Positions 1-8,230 are shown, numbered from the stretch's first letter. The stretch: 33,947 nucleotides of DNA from Pseudomonas sp. GM84 (GCF_000282535.1 NZ_AKJC01000099.1:1-33947), one strand, 5' to 3'. The notes: generated by a model not told the origin, from the letters alone. Program-made: numbers and translations.

Positions 1-15
1 GCCGGCGATAGGGCC
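1..15. repeat. Partial REP palindrome, GCCGGC type, cut by the window edge
   Basis: The first 15 bases match the outer end of the GCCGGC-type REP elements found whole at 5116-5146 and 27148-27178. The rest lies outside the window. Confidence 0.7.
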
Positions 16-24
16 AGTACAGGC

Positions 25-50
25 AAAAAAAGCCCCGGTCTCCCGGGGCC
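25..50 (-). terminator. Strong intrinsic terminator, minus strand
   Basis: A perfect 7-bp stem (GCCCCGG, 32-38, with CCGGGGC, 43-49) closes a 4-base loop. On the minus strand it is followed by seven T residues (complement of 25-31). It faces transcripts leaving gudP-gudD, but lies about 200 bases past the gudD stop, directly after the orphan gene tail at 71-124. It may originally have served the lost gene and now ends the glucarate operon. Confidence 0.85.
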
Positions 51-70
51 TCTGTTGCTCAGGCGTCTGC

Positions 71-124
71 CTACGCCTGTCCGGTACGCTCGAAGCGCCG
101 GGCCAGCAACAGGTAAGCGAAGCT
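71..124 (-). pseudogene. Possible C-terminal remnant of a lost gene
   Basis: On the minus strand, 17 codons ending in TAG read SFAYLLLARRFERTGQA, with G/C-rich codon choice like real Pseudomonas genes and a hydrophobic-then-basic character that suits the tail of a membrane protein. The codon just upstream in this frame is TGA, and a REP pair follows at 138-251, so no gene body is attached. The terminator at 25-50 sits just behind the stop, as expected for a genuine gene end. The family is not recognisable from so short a piece, and chance is possible. Confidence 0.3.
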
Positions 125-137
125 TCAGCACGTATTG

Positions 138-251
138 CCTGTACTGGCCTCTTCGCGGGACAAGCCCGCTCCCACAGGTACCCATTGAAGTCAAAGTCTG
201 GAGTCAATCTGTGGGAGCGGGCTTGTCCCGCGAAGAGGCCAGTACAGGCAG
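138..251. repeat. REP pair (BIME), GCGGGCTTGTCCCGC type
   Basis: Two inverted copies of a REP palindrome (146-177 and 209-240) flank a spacer of about 31 bases. The match between the arms continues outward into TGCCTGTACTGGCC (138-151) and its complement (237-250), so the inverted repeat is longer than in the other REP pairs here. Elements of this kind are intergenic, are spread by RAYT transposases in pseudomonads, and can stabilise transcript ends or bind gyrase or IHF. Confidence 0.85.
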
Positions 252-258
252 AAGGTAA

Positions 259-1605
259 TTACCGCACCAGGCAAGGCCGCTTGTTATCGAAGCGCCACCC
301 CGGAATCAGAAACTGCATCGCCACACTGTCATCCCGCGCCCCCAGCCCCATGTTGCGATAACACTCATGGGCCTTGGCGAGTTGGTCTTCATCCAGCTCC
401 ACCCCCAGCCCCGGCCGCTCGGGCACACGCACATGCCCGTCGACGATGCGCAGCGGGTCGCGGGTCAGGCGCTGGCCGTCCTGCCAGATCCAGTGGGTAT
501 CGATAGCCGTGATCTCACCCGGCGCCGCAGCGGCCACCTGGGTGAACATCGCCAGCGAAATATCGAAGTGGTTGTTCGAGTGCGAGCCCCAGGTCAGGCC
601 CCAGTCGTTGCACATCTGCGCCACCCGTACCGAGCCTTGCAAGGTCCAGAAATGCGGGTCGGCCAAGGGGATGTCCACCGCCTGCGACTGAATCGCATGG
701 CCCATCTGCCGCCAGTCGGTGGCGATCATGTTGGTGGCGGTCGGCAGCCCGGTGGCGCGGCGGAACTCGGCCATCACTTCACGGCCCGAGTAGCCGTTCT
801 CGGCGCCGCAGGGGTCTTCGGCATAGGCCAGCACCTGGTGCTTGTCGCGGCACAGGGCAATGGCCTCTTTCAATGACCAGGCACCGTTGGGGTCGAGGGT
901 GATGCGTGCTTCCGGGAAGCGCTCGGCCAACGCCGTCACCGCTTCCATTTCCTCTTCGCCGCGCAGTACGCCGCCCTTGAGTTTGAAGTCGCTGAAGCCA
1001 TAGCGCTGCTTGGCCGCCTCAGCCAGGCGTACCACCGCCTCTGGCGTCAGCGCCTTTTCGTGGCGCAGGCGGAACCAGTCGTCATCGGCGTCGGCCTCGT
1101 TGCGGTAGGTCAGGTCGGTCTGCTGACGGTCGCCGATGTAGAACAGGTAGCCGAGCATCTTCACGCGTTCACGTTGCTGGCCTTCTCCGAGCAGCGCCGC
1201 CATCGGTACGTTGAGGTGCTGGCCGAGCAAATCGAGCAGCGCCGATTCGATGGCCGTTACCGCATGCACGGTGATGCGCAGGTCGAAGGTCTGCAGGCCA
1301 CGACCGGCCGAGTCGCGGTTGGCGAAGGTCTGGCGCATGGCGTTGAGCACGCGCTGGTAATGGCCGATCGGCTGGCCCACCACCAGGCTGCGGGTGTCTT
1401 CCAGGGTCTGGCGAATGCTCTCGCCACCCGGCACTTCACCCAGGCCGGTATTGCCGGCGCTGTCACGCAGCACCACGACGTTACGGGTGAAGAACGGGCC
1501 ATGGGCGCCACTGAGGTTGAGCAGCATGCTGTCGTGGCCGGCCACCGGGATCACGCGCAGGTCGGTAACCACGGGGGTGTGAGAAGCGGGAGTCTGCTGG
1601 GTCAT
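259..1605 (-). CDS. gudD: Glucarate dehydratase
   Basis: This 448-residue protein is an enolase-superfamily dehydratase that turns D-glucarate (and L-idarate) into 5-keto-4-deoxy-D-glucarate in the cytoplasm, the first step of sugar-acid breakdown. The capping domain fills about residues 10-140 and the barrel follows. Catalytic positions of the family can be seen: the KxK pair K208/K210, metal ligands D238, E263 and N292, and the His base in GSHSNNHFD (H342 by position). The length matches E. coli GudD (446). The ATG has a weak GAGA-type ribosome site. It lies 20 bases after gudP and is surely cotranscribed with it. The later steps of the pathway (dehydratase/decarboxylase and semialdehyde dehydrogenase) are not in this window. 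Confidence 0.95.
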   Translation of the reverse strand: MTQQTPASHTPVVTDLRVIPVAGHDSMLLNLSGAHGPFFTRNVVVLRDSAGNTGLGEVPGGESIRQTLEDTRSLVVGQPIGHYQRVLNAMRQTFANRDSAGRGLQTFDLRITVHAVTAIESALLDLLGQHLNVPMAALLGEGQQRERVKMLGYLFYIGDRQQTDLTYRNEADADDDWFRLRHEKALTPEAVVRLAEAAKQRYGFSDFKLKGGVLRGEEEMEAVTALAERFPEARITLDPNGAWSLKEAIALCRDKHQVLAYAEDPCGAENGYSGREVMAEFRRATGLPTATNMIATDWRQMGHAIQSQAVDIPLADPHFWTLQGSVRVAQMCNDWGLTWGSHSNNHFDISLAMFTQVAAAAPGEITAIDTHWIWQDGQRLTRDPLRIVDGHVRVPERPGLGVELDEDQLAKAHECYRNMGLGARDDSVAMQFLIPGWRFDNKRPCLVR

Positions 1606-1625
1606 GGTTGTTGTCTCGCAGTCAA

Positions 1626-2978
1626 TCAGTGGGTCTGGCCCAGCGCCGAAGGCGCCTTGGCTTCAGGAGAGGCGGCGCCCTTTGGGCGAGTACGGATGAA
1701 GAACACGGCAATGGCGGCCAGCACCGAGGTCACGGCCAGGCCGTAAAGGCCACCCTGGATGGAACCGGTGTGCTGCTCCAGCAGGCCGAAGGTGGTCGGC
1801 GCGACGAATCCGCCCAGGTTGCCGACCGAGTTGATCAGCGCGATCACGGCGGCGGCGATGCGTGCATCCAGGTAACCCTGGGGGATCGGCCAGAACAACG
1901 ACGAGGCCGACTTGAAGCCGATGGCGGCGAAGCACACGGCCACGAAGGCGAACACCGGCCCGCCGGTGGTGGACATGAACATGCCGATGGCGGCGATCAC
2001 CAGCGCGCCCGCTACCCAGGCCTGCTGGAACTTCCAGCGGGTGGAGCCGGCGGCGAAGGCGTACATGGCCAGGATCGAGATCAGCCACGGGATCGAGTTG
2101 AAGAAGCCGACCTGCAGGTCGCTCAGGTCGCCCATGCGCTTGATGATGCTCGGCAGCCAGAAGGTGGCGGCGTAGATGGTCAGCTGGATGCAGAAGTAGA
2201 TCAGGCAGAACAGCACGATCTGGCGGTCCTTGAGCAGGCTCCAGGACGACGGCCTGACCGCACCGATCGCCTCGCGCTCACGCTGCTCGCGGTCGATGGT
2301 GTCGACCAGCGCGTCCTGCTCGGCCTTGCTCAACCACTTGGCATCGTGCGGTTTCGAGTCGAGCCAGAAGAACACGAAGAAGCACAGGGTGACCGAGGCC
2401 ATGCCTTCGATGAACAGCATCCACTGCCAGCCGCGCAGGCCCAGGCCCTGGATCTGCATCAGCGCCCCGGCCAGTGGGCCGGAAATCAGCGAGGCCAGTG
2501 CCGAGCCACTGAGGAAGATGGCGATTGCCTTGCCGCGTTCGGCGGCGGGCAGCCAGCGGGTGAAGTAGTAGATCACGCCGGGGAAGAAACCGGCCTCGGC
2601 CACCCCCAGCAGGAAGCGCAGCACGTAGAACTGGGTTTCGGTCTGGACGAAGGCCATGGCCGTGGCCACCAGCCCCCAGGTGAACATGATGCGGGTCAGC
2701 CACAGGCGCGCGCCGACGCGCTGCAGCAACATGTTCGACGGCACTTCGAACAGGGCATAGCCAATGAAGAACAGCCCGGCGCCGAAGCCGAAGGCCGCGG
2801 CGCTGATGCCCAGGTCGCTTTCCAGGTGCGGGCGGACGAAGCCGATGTTGACGCGGTCGAGGTAGTTGACGATGAACATGATGACGAACAACGGCAGCAC
2901 GTGGCGCTTGACCTTGGATACAGCACTGGCCAGCACGTCGCCTTCATTCCGGGCAGACGGATCGAGGGTGTCGTTCAC
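1626..2978 (-). CDS. gudP: MFS glucarate/galactarate transporter
   Basis: A 450-residue major facilitator of the anion:cation symporter (ACS) family with about 12 membrane segments, the type that takes up D-glucarate with protons. Typical features are the [10 protein letters not shown] signature in TM1, FEVPSN in the next segment and [14 protein letters not shown] in TM4, with a cytoplasmic loop near residues 185-235. I place the start at GTG 2978 because GGAGA lies 7 bases before it; the open frame runs further upstream to 3077 but through the promoter and operator. The next gene is gudD, which supports glucarate as substrate. Transcription probably starts from the promoter at 3043-3071, whose -35 box lies inside an FCD-regulator operator. 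Confidence 0.92.
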   Translation of the reverse strand: MNDTLDPSARNEGDVLASAVSKVKRHVLPLFVIMFIVNYLDRVNIGFVRPHLESDLGISAAAFGFGAGLFFIGYALFEVPSNMLLQRVGARLWLTRIMFTWGLVATAMAFVQTETQFYVLRFLLGVAEAGFFPGVIYYFTRWLPAAERGKAIAIFLSGSALASLISGPLAGALMQIQGLGLRGWQWMLFIEGMASVTLCFFVFFWLDSKPHDAKWLSKAEQDALVDTIDREQREREAIGAVRPSSWSLLKDRQIVLFCLIYFCIQLTIYAATFWLPSIIKRMGDLSDLQVGFFNSIPWLISILAMYAFAAGSTRWKFQQAWVAGALVIAAIGMFMSTTGGPVFAFVAVCFAAIGFKSASSLFWPIPQGYLDARIAAAVIALINSVGNLGGFVAPTTFGLLEQHTGSIQGGLYGLAVTSVLAAIAVFFIRTRPKGAASPEAKAPSALGQTH

Positions 2979-3042
2979 TTGCGGGTCTCCCACTAATTGT
3001 TTTTGTGCGGGTCGAGGTTGTCTGGCAAAGACAATGGAGCGG

Positions 3043-3071
3043 AGCATATGCCCGGCAAAGTTGTACGACAA
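3043..3071 (-). promoter_or_regulatory. Candidate sigma-70 promoter of gudP-gudD
   Basis: On the minus strand a -35 box TTGTCG (complement of 3066-3071) and a -10 box TATGCT (complement of 3043-3048) are 17 bases apart. The -35 box is part of the operator at 3061-3071, so bound regulator would block polymerase. The leader to the GTG start is about 60 bases. Confidence 0.55.
3061..3071. promoter_or_regulatory. Operator for the FCD/GntR regulator, gudP side
   Basis: TTGTACGACAA fits the FadR-type consensus TNGTNNNACNA exactly. It overlaps the proposed gudP -35 box and is the exact reverse complement of the second site at 3206-3216. Confidence 0.75.
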
Positions 3072-3193
3072 GATCATCAGCGGCGGCTAAATTGCAAAAT
3101 ACAAGCTTATAAACAGCACAAAATCATCGATCTCGCCGCTATCTAGACAAGCATGTTTGCACCGCGTAGCGAAAAAACGGGCGAAAAATAATT

Positions 3194-3223
3194 TTGTCGG
3201 CTAACTTGTCGTACAAGCTAGAT
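3194..3223 (+). promoter_or_regulatory. Weak candidate promoter of the FCD regulator gene
   Basis: TTGTCG (3194-3199) and CTAGAT (3218-3223) are separated by 18 bases, and the operator lies in the spacer. The -10 box is poor, so this is tentative; the position suggests autoregulation. Confidence 0.3.
3205..3217. promoter_or_regulatory. Operator for the FCD/GntR regulator, regulator side
   Basis: CTTGTCGTACAAG is a 13-base palindrome around the consensus core TNGTNNNACNA (3206-3216), 27 bases before the regulator start codon. Together with 3061-3071 it brackets the divergent promoter region at a centre-to-centre distance of 145 bases. Confidence 0.78.
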
Positions 3224-3243
3224 TGCCGCCCGGAGCCTGTCCC

Positions 3244-3942
3244 ATGTCTCAGCCCCCTCGCCCACGTAGCCACAGCCGTGCCCACGATCTGGTGTCCAGC
3301 CTGACCCAGCAGATACTGCTGGGCACCTACAAGCCGGGCGACAAACTGCCTTCGGAGAACACCTTGGTACGCGAGCATGGCGTGAGCCGCACGGTAGTGC
3401 GCGAAGCTTTGTCGAAGCTGCAGGCTTCAGGCTTGGTGGAGCCACGCCACGGTATTGGGTCGTTCGTGATGCCGCGCCCGGCGCAGGCCGGCTTGCGGGT
3501 GGGGGCGGAGAACGCCGCGAGCGTGCGTGACCTGCTGGAATTGCGAATCGGCCTGGAGGGCCAGGCCGCTGCCCTCGCCGCCGTGCGCCGCAACGACCAG
3601 CAGCTGGCCCGCATGCGCCAGGCGCTGGACGACTACCAGGACCTGGCGGCCGCTGGCGACAGCTGTATCGAGGCGGACCGGCGCTTTCACCTGCTGATCG
3701 CGGAGGCCACGGGGAACCTGTACTTCAGCGAGATGATGGCGCAGTTGGGCAATGGCCTGATCCCGCGCAACCGCATGGCCTTGGCCGAACGCGCCGGGGC
3801 TAACCTGGCGCGGCATGCTTACCTGGCCAACCTGGAGCATGAGGCGATCCTCAATGCCATTCGACGGCAGGATCCGGATGCGGCGCGGGCGGCGATTTGC
3901 CTGCATTTGTCCAATAGCCGGGATCGGTTGTTGCCGGACTAG
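3244..3942 (+). CDS. GntR-family regulator, FCD subfamily, probable glucarate repressor
   Basis: This 232-residue regulator has an N-terminal winged helix (about residues 12-78, with SENTLVREHGVSRTVVREAL as recognition region) and an all-helical FCD effector domain (about 95-220). The four metal/ligand residues typical of FCD domains can be placed at D145, H149, H199 and H221. I use ATG 3244 because CGGAG lies 8 bases before it; a TTG at 3223 is a weaker option. It is divergent from gudP-gudD and two FadR-type operators lie between, so it very likely represses the glucarate genes and itself, with a sugar acid or a catabolite as inducer. That role is inferred from context, not from family alone. 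Confidence 0.88.
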   Translation: MSQPPRPRSHSRAHDLVSSLTQQILLGTYKPGDKLPSENTLVREHGVSRTVVREALSKLQASGLVEPRHGIGSFVMPRPAQAGLRVGAENAASVRDLLELRIGLEGQAAALAAVRRNDQQLARMRQALDDYQDLAAAGDSCIEADRRFHLLIAEATGNLYFSEMMAQLGNGLIPRNRMALAERAGANLARHAYLANLEHEAILNAIRRQDPDAARAAICLHLSNSRDRLLPD

Positions 3943-3959
3943 GGGCTGCTTTGCAGCCC
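3943..3959 (+). terminator. Hairpin behind the FCD regulator gene
   Basis: GGGCTGC and GCAGCCC pair around TTT directly after the stop codon. There is no T-run behind it, so it may act as a transcript-end stabiliser rather than a classical terminator. Confidence 0.4.
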
Positions 3960-3960
3960 A

Positions 3961-3986
3961 ATCGCCGGCAAGCCGGCTCCCACAGG
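3961..3986. repeat. Single REP palindrome, GCCGGC type
   Basis: The core GCCGGCAAGCCGGC with the flank CTCCCACAGG matches the inverted arm of the pairs at 5060, 8129 and 27085. It stands alone between two convergent genes. Confidence 0.8.
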
Positions 3987-3997
3987 GGTCGGGGTTA

Positions 3998-5008
3998 TTA
4001 CCAGGTGAGGCAGATCTTGCCGAAATGGCGGTTGCTCTCCTGGTAGCGGAACGCTTCGACGATCTGCTCCAGCTCGAAATGCTTGTCCACCACCGGACGC
4101 ATACCGTTGGCATCGATGGCCCGGACCATCGCCTGCTGCTGCGCGCGACTGCCCACCAGCACGCCCTGCAGGCGGATCTGCCGCACCAGTGCCTGGACCA
4201 GCGGCAACTGCCCGGCGACGCCGGTGAGGATGCCGATCAGTGACACATGCCCACCGATCCGTGCCGCGATCATCGACTGCTCCAGGGTCGCCGGCCCGCC
4301 GACCTCGATCACATGGTCGACGCCGCGGTTGTCGGTGAGCTCGCGCACTTTCTCGCCCCAGGCCGGCGTGCCTTTGTAGTTGATCAGGTGGTCGGCGCCC
4401 AAGGCCTTCAGGCGTTCGAGCTTGGCATCGCTGGACGAGGTGGCGATCACCGTGGCGCCGGCCAGCTTGGCGAACTGCAGGGCGAAGATCGACACACCGC
4501 CGGTGCCCTGCACCAGCACGGTATCGCCGGGCTTGAGGTGATCGTCGCTCATCAGCGCGCGCCAGGCGGTGAGGCCGGCGGTGGTCAGGGTGGCCGCCTC
4601 GGCGTGGCTGTAGCCCTTGGGCGCAAGGGTGAAAGAGGTGGCGCGTGCAGTGACCTGCTCACGGGCATAGCCGTCGATACCGTCGCCTGGCACGCTGGCG
4701 AAGCCTTCGAGCAGGGCCTGGCCGTCGATCCAGTCGGGGAAGAAGGTGCTGACGACGTTGTCGCCCACTTTGAACTCACTGACGCCCTCGCCTACCGCGA
4801 TGACTTCGCCTGCGCCATCGGCCATGGGAATGCGCCGCTCGCTCGGGCCCCACATGCCGCTGACCACGGCGAAGTCGTGGTAGTTGAGGGAGCTGGCGTG
4901 CAGTTGTACGGTGATTTCGCCGGGCTTGGGTGCCGCCGCCTTGCTGGTGCCGATTTCGACCTTGTCGTAGCCGCCGCCGGGTTTCACATAGATGGCCTTG
5001 CTGGTCAT
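3998..5008 (-). CDS. Zinc-free medium-chain dehydrogenase/quinone oxidoreductase-like protein
   Basis: A 336-residue NAD(P)-dependent oxidoreductase of the MDR superfamily: a GroES-like domain (about 30-135) followed by a Rossmann fold (about 140-285) with the nucleotide motif GTGGVS at 168-173. The catalytic zinc ligands of alcohol dehydrogenases are missing: the Cys position reads LNYHDF (42-47), there is no GHE motif, and no cysteine cluster for structural zinc. It is therefore nearer to quinone oxidoreductases than to true zinc alcohol dehydrogenases. The substrate is unknown. Start ATG 5008 has GGAGAC 6 bases before it; the longer open frame runs through a REP pair. It is convergent with the FCD regulator, so a link to glucarate metabolism is not supported. 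Confidence 0.85.
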   Translation of the reverse strand: MTSKAIYVKPGGGYDKVEIGTSKAAAPKPGEITVQLHASSLNYHDFAVVSGMWGPSERRIPMADGAGEVIAVGEGVSEFKVGDNVVSTFFPDWIDGQALLEGFASVPGDGIDGYAREQVTARATSFTLAPKGYSHAEAATLTTAGLTAWRALMSDDHLKPGDTVLVQGTGGVSIFALQFAKLAGATVIATSSSDAKLERLKALGADHLINYKGTPAWGEKVRELTDNRGVDHVIEVGGPATLEQSMIAARIGGHVSLIGILTGVAGQLPLVQALVRQIRLQGVLVGSRAQQQAMVRAIDANGMRPVVDKHFELEQIVEAFRYQESNRHFGKICLTW

Positions 5009-5059
5009 GGCTGGGTCTCCAGTTCTGGGGAAAGACTGGAGTTCAGCATAGACAGTGGT

Positions 5060-5146
5060 GGCCCTATCGCCGGCAAGCCGGCTCCCACAAGTGAAGCCAA
5101 AGGCAGTGAAGGTCACTGTGGGAGCCGGCTTGCCGGCGATAGGGCC
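5060..5146. repeat. REP pair (BIME), GCCGGC type
   Basis: Inverted REP arms at 5060-5090 and 5116-5146 flank a 25-base spacer between the MDR gene start and the end of the HAD gene. Both arms end in GGCCCTATC or its complement GATAGGGCC. Confidence 0.88.
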
Positions 5147-5164
5147 CGCCCCCCCCCACAAAAC

Positions 5165-5755
5165 TCAGCCCAGCATCACCCGCAATGCCCGGCAATCCAC
5201 CGCATGCCAATCCACCAGCTCCGGCCACGGGTTATCCGGCAGATTCACCAGCACCGTGCGCGCCCCGGCAGCCCGCCCGCAATCCAGATCGAAGCGGTAG
5301 TCGCCCACCATCACCAGCTCACTCGGCGCCACGCCCCAGGCCCTGGCGATCTTCAGCAGACCATCCGGGCTAGGCTTGGGCTCTGCCTCGTCACGCCCCA
5401 GCACATGCTCGACCGCAAAGCAGTCCGCCAGGCCAATGGCCTCCAGGGTGACATGCGCCAGCTCACGCGCATTGCGGGTGAGGATCCCCAGCCGGCAACC
5501 CCGCTCGGCCAGCGCGCGCACCAGCTCCACCGCCCCACTGGCCGCCGTGGAGGCGATCGCCAGGTCTCGCTCGTGCTCCAGCAACCAGGCATGCTTGGCG
5601 GCCGCTTCCGCCGCCGGCAACGCCGCCAGGTGAGTGAGGATGTCGTGCTCGGCGGGAATCTCCAGCGCCTCGCGGATGGCCGCAAAATCGTGCACCGCCA
5701 CGGTCAGGGTGCCGTCCATGTCGAACACCCAGTTGCGCACTTCGCTCAGCTTCAT
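5165..5755 (-). CDS. HAD-superfamily phosphatase, phosphoglycolate phosphatase-like
   Basis: A 196-residue hydrolase with all four HAD motifs: DMDGT near residue 12-16 (nucleophile D12, acid/base D14), ILTRN (motif II Thr), the Lys of EPKPSPDG (motif III) and GDYRFDLDCG (motif IV Asp residues). A helical cap of about 70 residues sits between motifs I and II. The substrate, a small phosphomonoester, cannot be told from sequence. The ATG at 5755 overlaps the tesB stop by 4 bases (ATGA) and has AAGGA 7 bases before it, which shows translational coupling. The longer open frame to 5893 only runs through tesB. Confidence 0.85.
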   Translation of the reverse strand: MKLSEVRNWVFDMDGTLTVAVHDFAAIREALEIPAEHDILTHLAALPAAEAAAKHAWLLEHERDLAIASTAASGAVELVRALAERGCRLGILTRNARELAHVTLEAIGLADCFAVEHVLGRDEAEPKPSPDGLLKIARAWGVAPSELVMVGDYRFDLDCGRAAGARTVLVNLPDNPWPELVDWHAVDCRALRVMLG

Positions 5756-6621
5756 GCCCAGTCCTTGCGATGGCGGATCAGGCCTTCCTGGCTGGACGAA
5801 GCCACCAGTTGCCCGGCGCGGTTGTAGATGCTGCCACGGCAGAAGCCACGGGCGTTGCCGGCCCAGGGGCTGTCCATGGCGTACAGCAGCCATTCATCGG
5901 CGCGCAGGTTGCCATGGAACCACAGCGAATGGTCGAGGCTGGCGATCTGCATGTCACGCTGCCACACCGACTTGCCATGGGGCAGCAGCGAGGTGGTCAA
6001 CAGGCCGAAGTCGGAGGCGTAGGCCAGCAGGTACTTGTGCAGCGCCGGCACGTCCGGCAGGTTGCCGTCGGCGCGGAACCAGGCGTACTTCACCGGGTCG
6101 CCGGGCTTGGGGTTGAACGGGTCGCGCTCGGTGACCGGGCGGATCTCGATCGGCTTGGCGCACAGCACCTTGTCGCGGATACGCTCGGGCAGCTGGTCGG
6201 CCATGGCGGTGGCCAGCTCCACTTCGGTCGGCAGGTTTTCCGGCCCCACCACCTGCGGCATCTGCGCCTGGTGGGAGAAGCCTTCCTCGTCGTACTGGAA
6301 CGAGGCGCTGCAGGTGAAGATGGTGTGGCCTTTCTGAATGGCCGTTACCCGCCGGGTACTGAAACTGCCGCCATCGCGCACACGGTCGACCGAGTAGACC
6401 ACCGGCAGGCTGGCATCGCCCGGGCGCAGGAAGTAGCCGTGCAGGGAGTGCACATGGCGCGCGTCCTCGACCGTCTGGCTGGCCGCCGACAGTGACTGGC
6501 CCAATACTTGGCCACCGTACAGCTGGCGGAAGCCCAGGTCCTGGCTACGCCCACGAAACAGGTTCTCCTCGATCGACTCGAGGCTCAACAGATCGACCAG
6601 GTCGTCCAACACATGACTCAT
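5752..6621 (-). CDS. tesB: Acyl-CoA thioesterase II
   Basis: A 289-residue double hot-dog thioesterase that hydrolyses medium- and long-chain acyl-CoA to free acid and CoA in the cytoplasm. The length matches E. coli TesB (286). Motifs of the family are visible: NLFRGRSQD near the start, YGGQVLGQSL, HSLHGYFLRPG in the first hot dog, and the catalytic Asp of ASLDHSLWFHG with the later Ser and Gln in VASSSQEGLIR in the second. The start is ATG 6621 with AGGAGA 7 bases before it; a TTG at 6639 lies upstream of that ribosome site and is rejected. It is the first gene of a two-gene unit with the HAD phosphatase. Confidence 0.93.
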   Translation of the reverse strand: MSHVLDDLVDLLSLESIEENLFRGRSQDLGFRQLYGGQVLGQSLSAASQTVEDARHVHSLHGYFLRPGDASLPVVYSVDRVRDGGSFSTRRVTAIQKGHTIFTCSASFQYDEEGFSHQAQMPQVVGPENLPTEVELATAMADQLPERIRDKVLCAKPIEIRPVTERDPFNPKPGDPVKYAWFRADGNLPDVPALHKYLLAYASDFGLLTTSLLPHGKSVWQRDMQIASLDHSLWFHGNLRADEWLLYAMDSPWAGNARGFCRGSIYNRAGQLVASSSQEGLIRHRKDWA

Positions 6622-6712
6622 CGGGGTTTCTCCTAGCAAGGCATCACAGCTCTACGGCGCTCTCATGAAGGCAAATGATACAGGGTTTGTCATCGCCGCC
6701 GCGCATGCCTGC

Positions 6713-7285
6713 CTATTCAGCGCGCTGTGTCTGTTCCCAGCGGGCGCGGTCGATGCGGTACAGCACGTGGGGGCGCAGCGGGTGGCCGCTGGGCAGGCGG
6801 GGGTGTTCGAAGTTGCCCTGCGGGTCGTGGACCATGCCGATGGCCTGCATGACTTTCTGTGACGGCAAGTTGCCCTCGGTAGTGAACGACACCACCTCCC
6901 CCAGGCGCAATTGGGCGAAAGCACAACGCAGGCAAGTCCACGCCGCCTCGCTGGCAAAACCCAGGCCCCAGTGACGCCGGGCCAGGCGCCAGCCGATCTC
7001 CACCGCCGGTGCGAAGGGGGCTTCGAAATTGACGTTGAGCAACCCCGTCATGCCGATGAAGGCGCCGCTGTCCTTGCGCTCCAGCGCCCACAGGCCGAAA
7101 CCGTATTCATTGAAATGGCCACGCACCCGGCCGATCAGCGCCGCCGCTTCCAGCCGCGTCAGCGGTGCCGGGAAGTAGCGCATCACCTGCGGGTCGGCAC
7201 ACAGCGCGGCGAATTCGCGCAGGTCGTCGTCGTGCCATTGGCGCAGTACCAGCCGCGCGCTTTCAAGTTCCAGGATGCGGGTCAT
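6713..7285 (-). CDS. GNAT acetyltransferase, RimJ/RimL-like
   Basis: A 190-residue acetyl-CoA-dependent N-acetyltransferase. It opens with ETERL-like ESARLVLRQWHDDDL, has the central GLLNVNFEAPFAPAVEIGW strand region, the acetyl-CoA loop RRHWGLGFASEA and the closing NLPSQKVMQAIGM, all typical of the RimJ/RimL branch that modifies protein N-termini or small amines. The substrate is not known. The start ATG 7285 has GGAG 9 bases before it; the frame stays open to 7336 without a good site. It lies 91 bases upstream of tesB on the same strand and may share its transcript. Confidence 0.85.
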   Translation of the reverse strand: MTRILELESARLVLRQWHDDDLREFAALCADPQVMRYFPAPLTRLEAAALIGRVRGHFNEYGFGLWALERKDSGAFIGMTGLLNVNFEAPFAPAVEIGWRLARRHWGLGFASEAAWTCLRCAFAQLRLGEVVSFTTEGNLPSQKVMQAIGMVHDPQGNFEHPRLPSGHPLRPHVLYRIDRARWEQTQRAE

Positions 7286-7431
7286 GGGGTGTGCTCCGGT
7301 GCTTGGCCTGCAGTCTACAGCGTAGGCGAAATGCAATTTTCACATGCCCTTCACCGGCCCCCGACAGGCCGCTTCGCACAATGCCGCCATCCACCGCCGC
7401 GCAGGAAGCGGCCCTGCCATCGGAGTGCAGC

Positions 7432-8118
7432 ATGCAGTCGAGCAACACCCTGGGACACACCGCCATTCACGCCCGTCGCAAGCGGCGTTTGTCACGCAAA
7501 GCCCTCGGTGCCGCCCTCGGCTTGTGCATGGTAGTGGCGGCGTTGAGCACCTGGCTGGCGACGAGGACAACCATCGTGGACCTTGGCAATGAACGGCAAT
7601 TGAGCGACAGCGGCCTGCTACAGGATTGGGCCGAGGGCGCGGTGCTGGTGATGATCCGCCATGCCGAGCGCTGCGACAGCGCACCCGGCCCGTGCCTCGA
7701 CGACCCCACCGGCATCACCGTGGCCGGCAGCGCAGCTGCCACCCGGGTTGGCCAGGGCTTGAATGAGCTGGGGCTGGCCAATGCCGACCTGTTCAGCAGC
7801 CCGAAACTGCGCACCCGACAGACCGCGCATTTCATCCTGGGCCAGGCGGTGCCCAGTGAAGACTGGCTGGAAAGCTGTGACAAGCAGTTCGCCCAGCAAG
7901 CCCTGGCGCACAAACGGCCTGGGCACAACCTGGTGCTGGTGACTCACAACGGTTGTATTGATCACTTCCAGCGCGAGCAGCGTGTCGTGGGGGGCGGGCG
8001 TGAGAGTGGCTACGCCAGTGCGCTGTTCGTTTCGGTGGATGGCAATGGCAAGGCGCGGATTCTTGGCCGCCTGAATGAGCCGGACTGGCAGCGGGTGTTG
8101 GCTAGCGCGGGTAAATGA
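7432..8118 (+). CDS. Membrane-anchored histidine phosphatase family protein
   Basis: A 228-residue protein with a basic N-terminus (ARRKRRLSRK), one membrane segment at about 24-43, and a histidine-phosphatase fold outside it. The phosphohistidine motif is VMIRHAERCD (R76, H77); FSSPKLRTRQTA gives the second Arg and LVTHNGCIDHF the second His (H172). The fold is shorter than most members. By the positive-inside rule the catalytic part should face the periplasm, as in the Ais-type lipopolysaccharide phosphatases, but the substrate is not shown. The start at ATG 7432 has GGAG 6 bases before it; earlier ATGs at 7381 and 7354 have none. Confidence 0.78.
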   Translation: MQSSNTLGHTAIHARRKRRLSRKALGAALGLCMVVAALSTWLATRTTIVDLGNERQLSDSGLLQDWAEGAVLVMIRHAERCDSAPGPCLDDPTGITVAGSAAATRVGQGLNELGLANADLFSSPKLRTRQTAHFILGQAVPSEDWLESCDKQFAQQALAHKRPGHNLVLVTHNGCIDHFQREQRVVGGGRESGYASALFVSVDGNGKARILGRLNEPDWQRVLASAGK

Positions 8119-8128
8119 TTTCGCCCTT

Positions 8129-8230
8129 ATCGCCGGCAAGCCGGCTCCCACAGGTACACCGCAGGTCTTGAGGGCGGTGCCATCCCTGTGGGAGCCGGCT
8201 TGTCGTGGCGACGAACCGCGGCGATAGGGC
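8129..8230. repeat. REP pair (BIME), GCCGGC type, one arm interrupted
   Basis: The left arm (8129-8154) is normal. The right arm starts normally at 8186 (CTGTGGGAGCCGGCTTG) but then carries about 15 extra bases, with TCGTGGCGACGA, before returning to GGCGATAGGGCC at 8230. The spacer starts with AGGTACACCGCAGG, the same as in the pair at 27085-27178. Confidence 0.8.

Noticed and set aside
55..258. Small plus-strand open frame of 67 codons
   Set aside because: It reads through a REP pair and the orphan tail on the opposite strand; the translation carries REP-derived peptide and no start signal.
1608..2996. Long plus-strand open frame (462 codons) opposite gudP
   Set aside because: It mirrors a well-supported transporter gene, has low-complexity His/Gly/Glu-rich translation and no family motif. 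Such antisense frames are common in GC-rich genomes.
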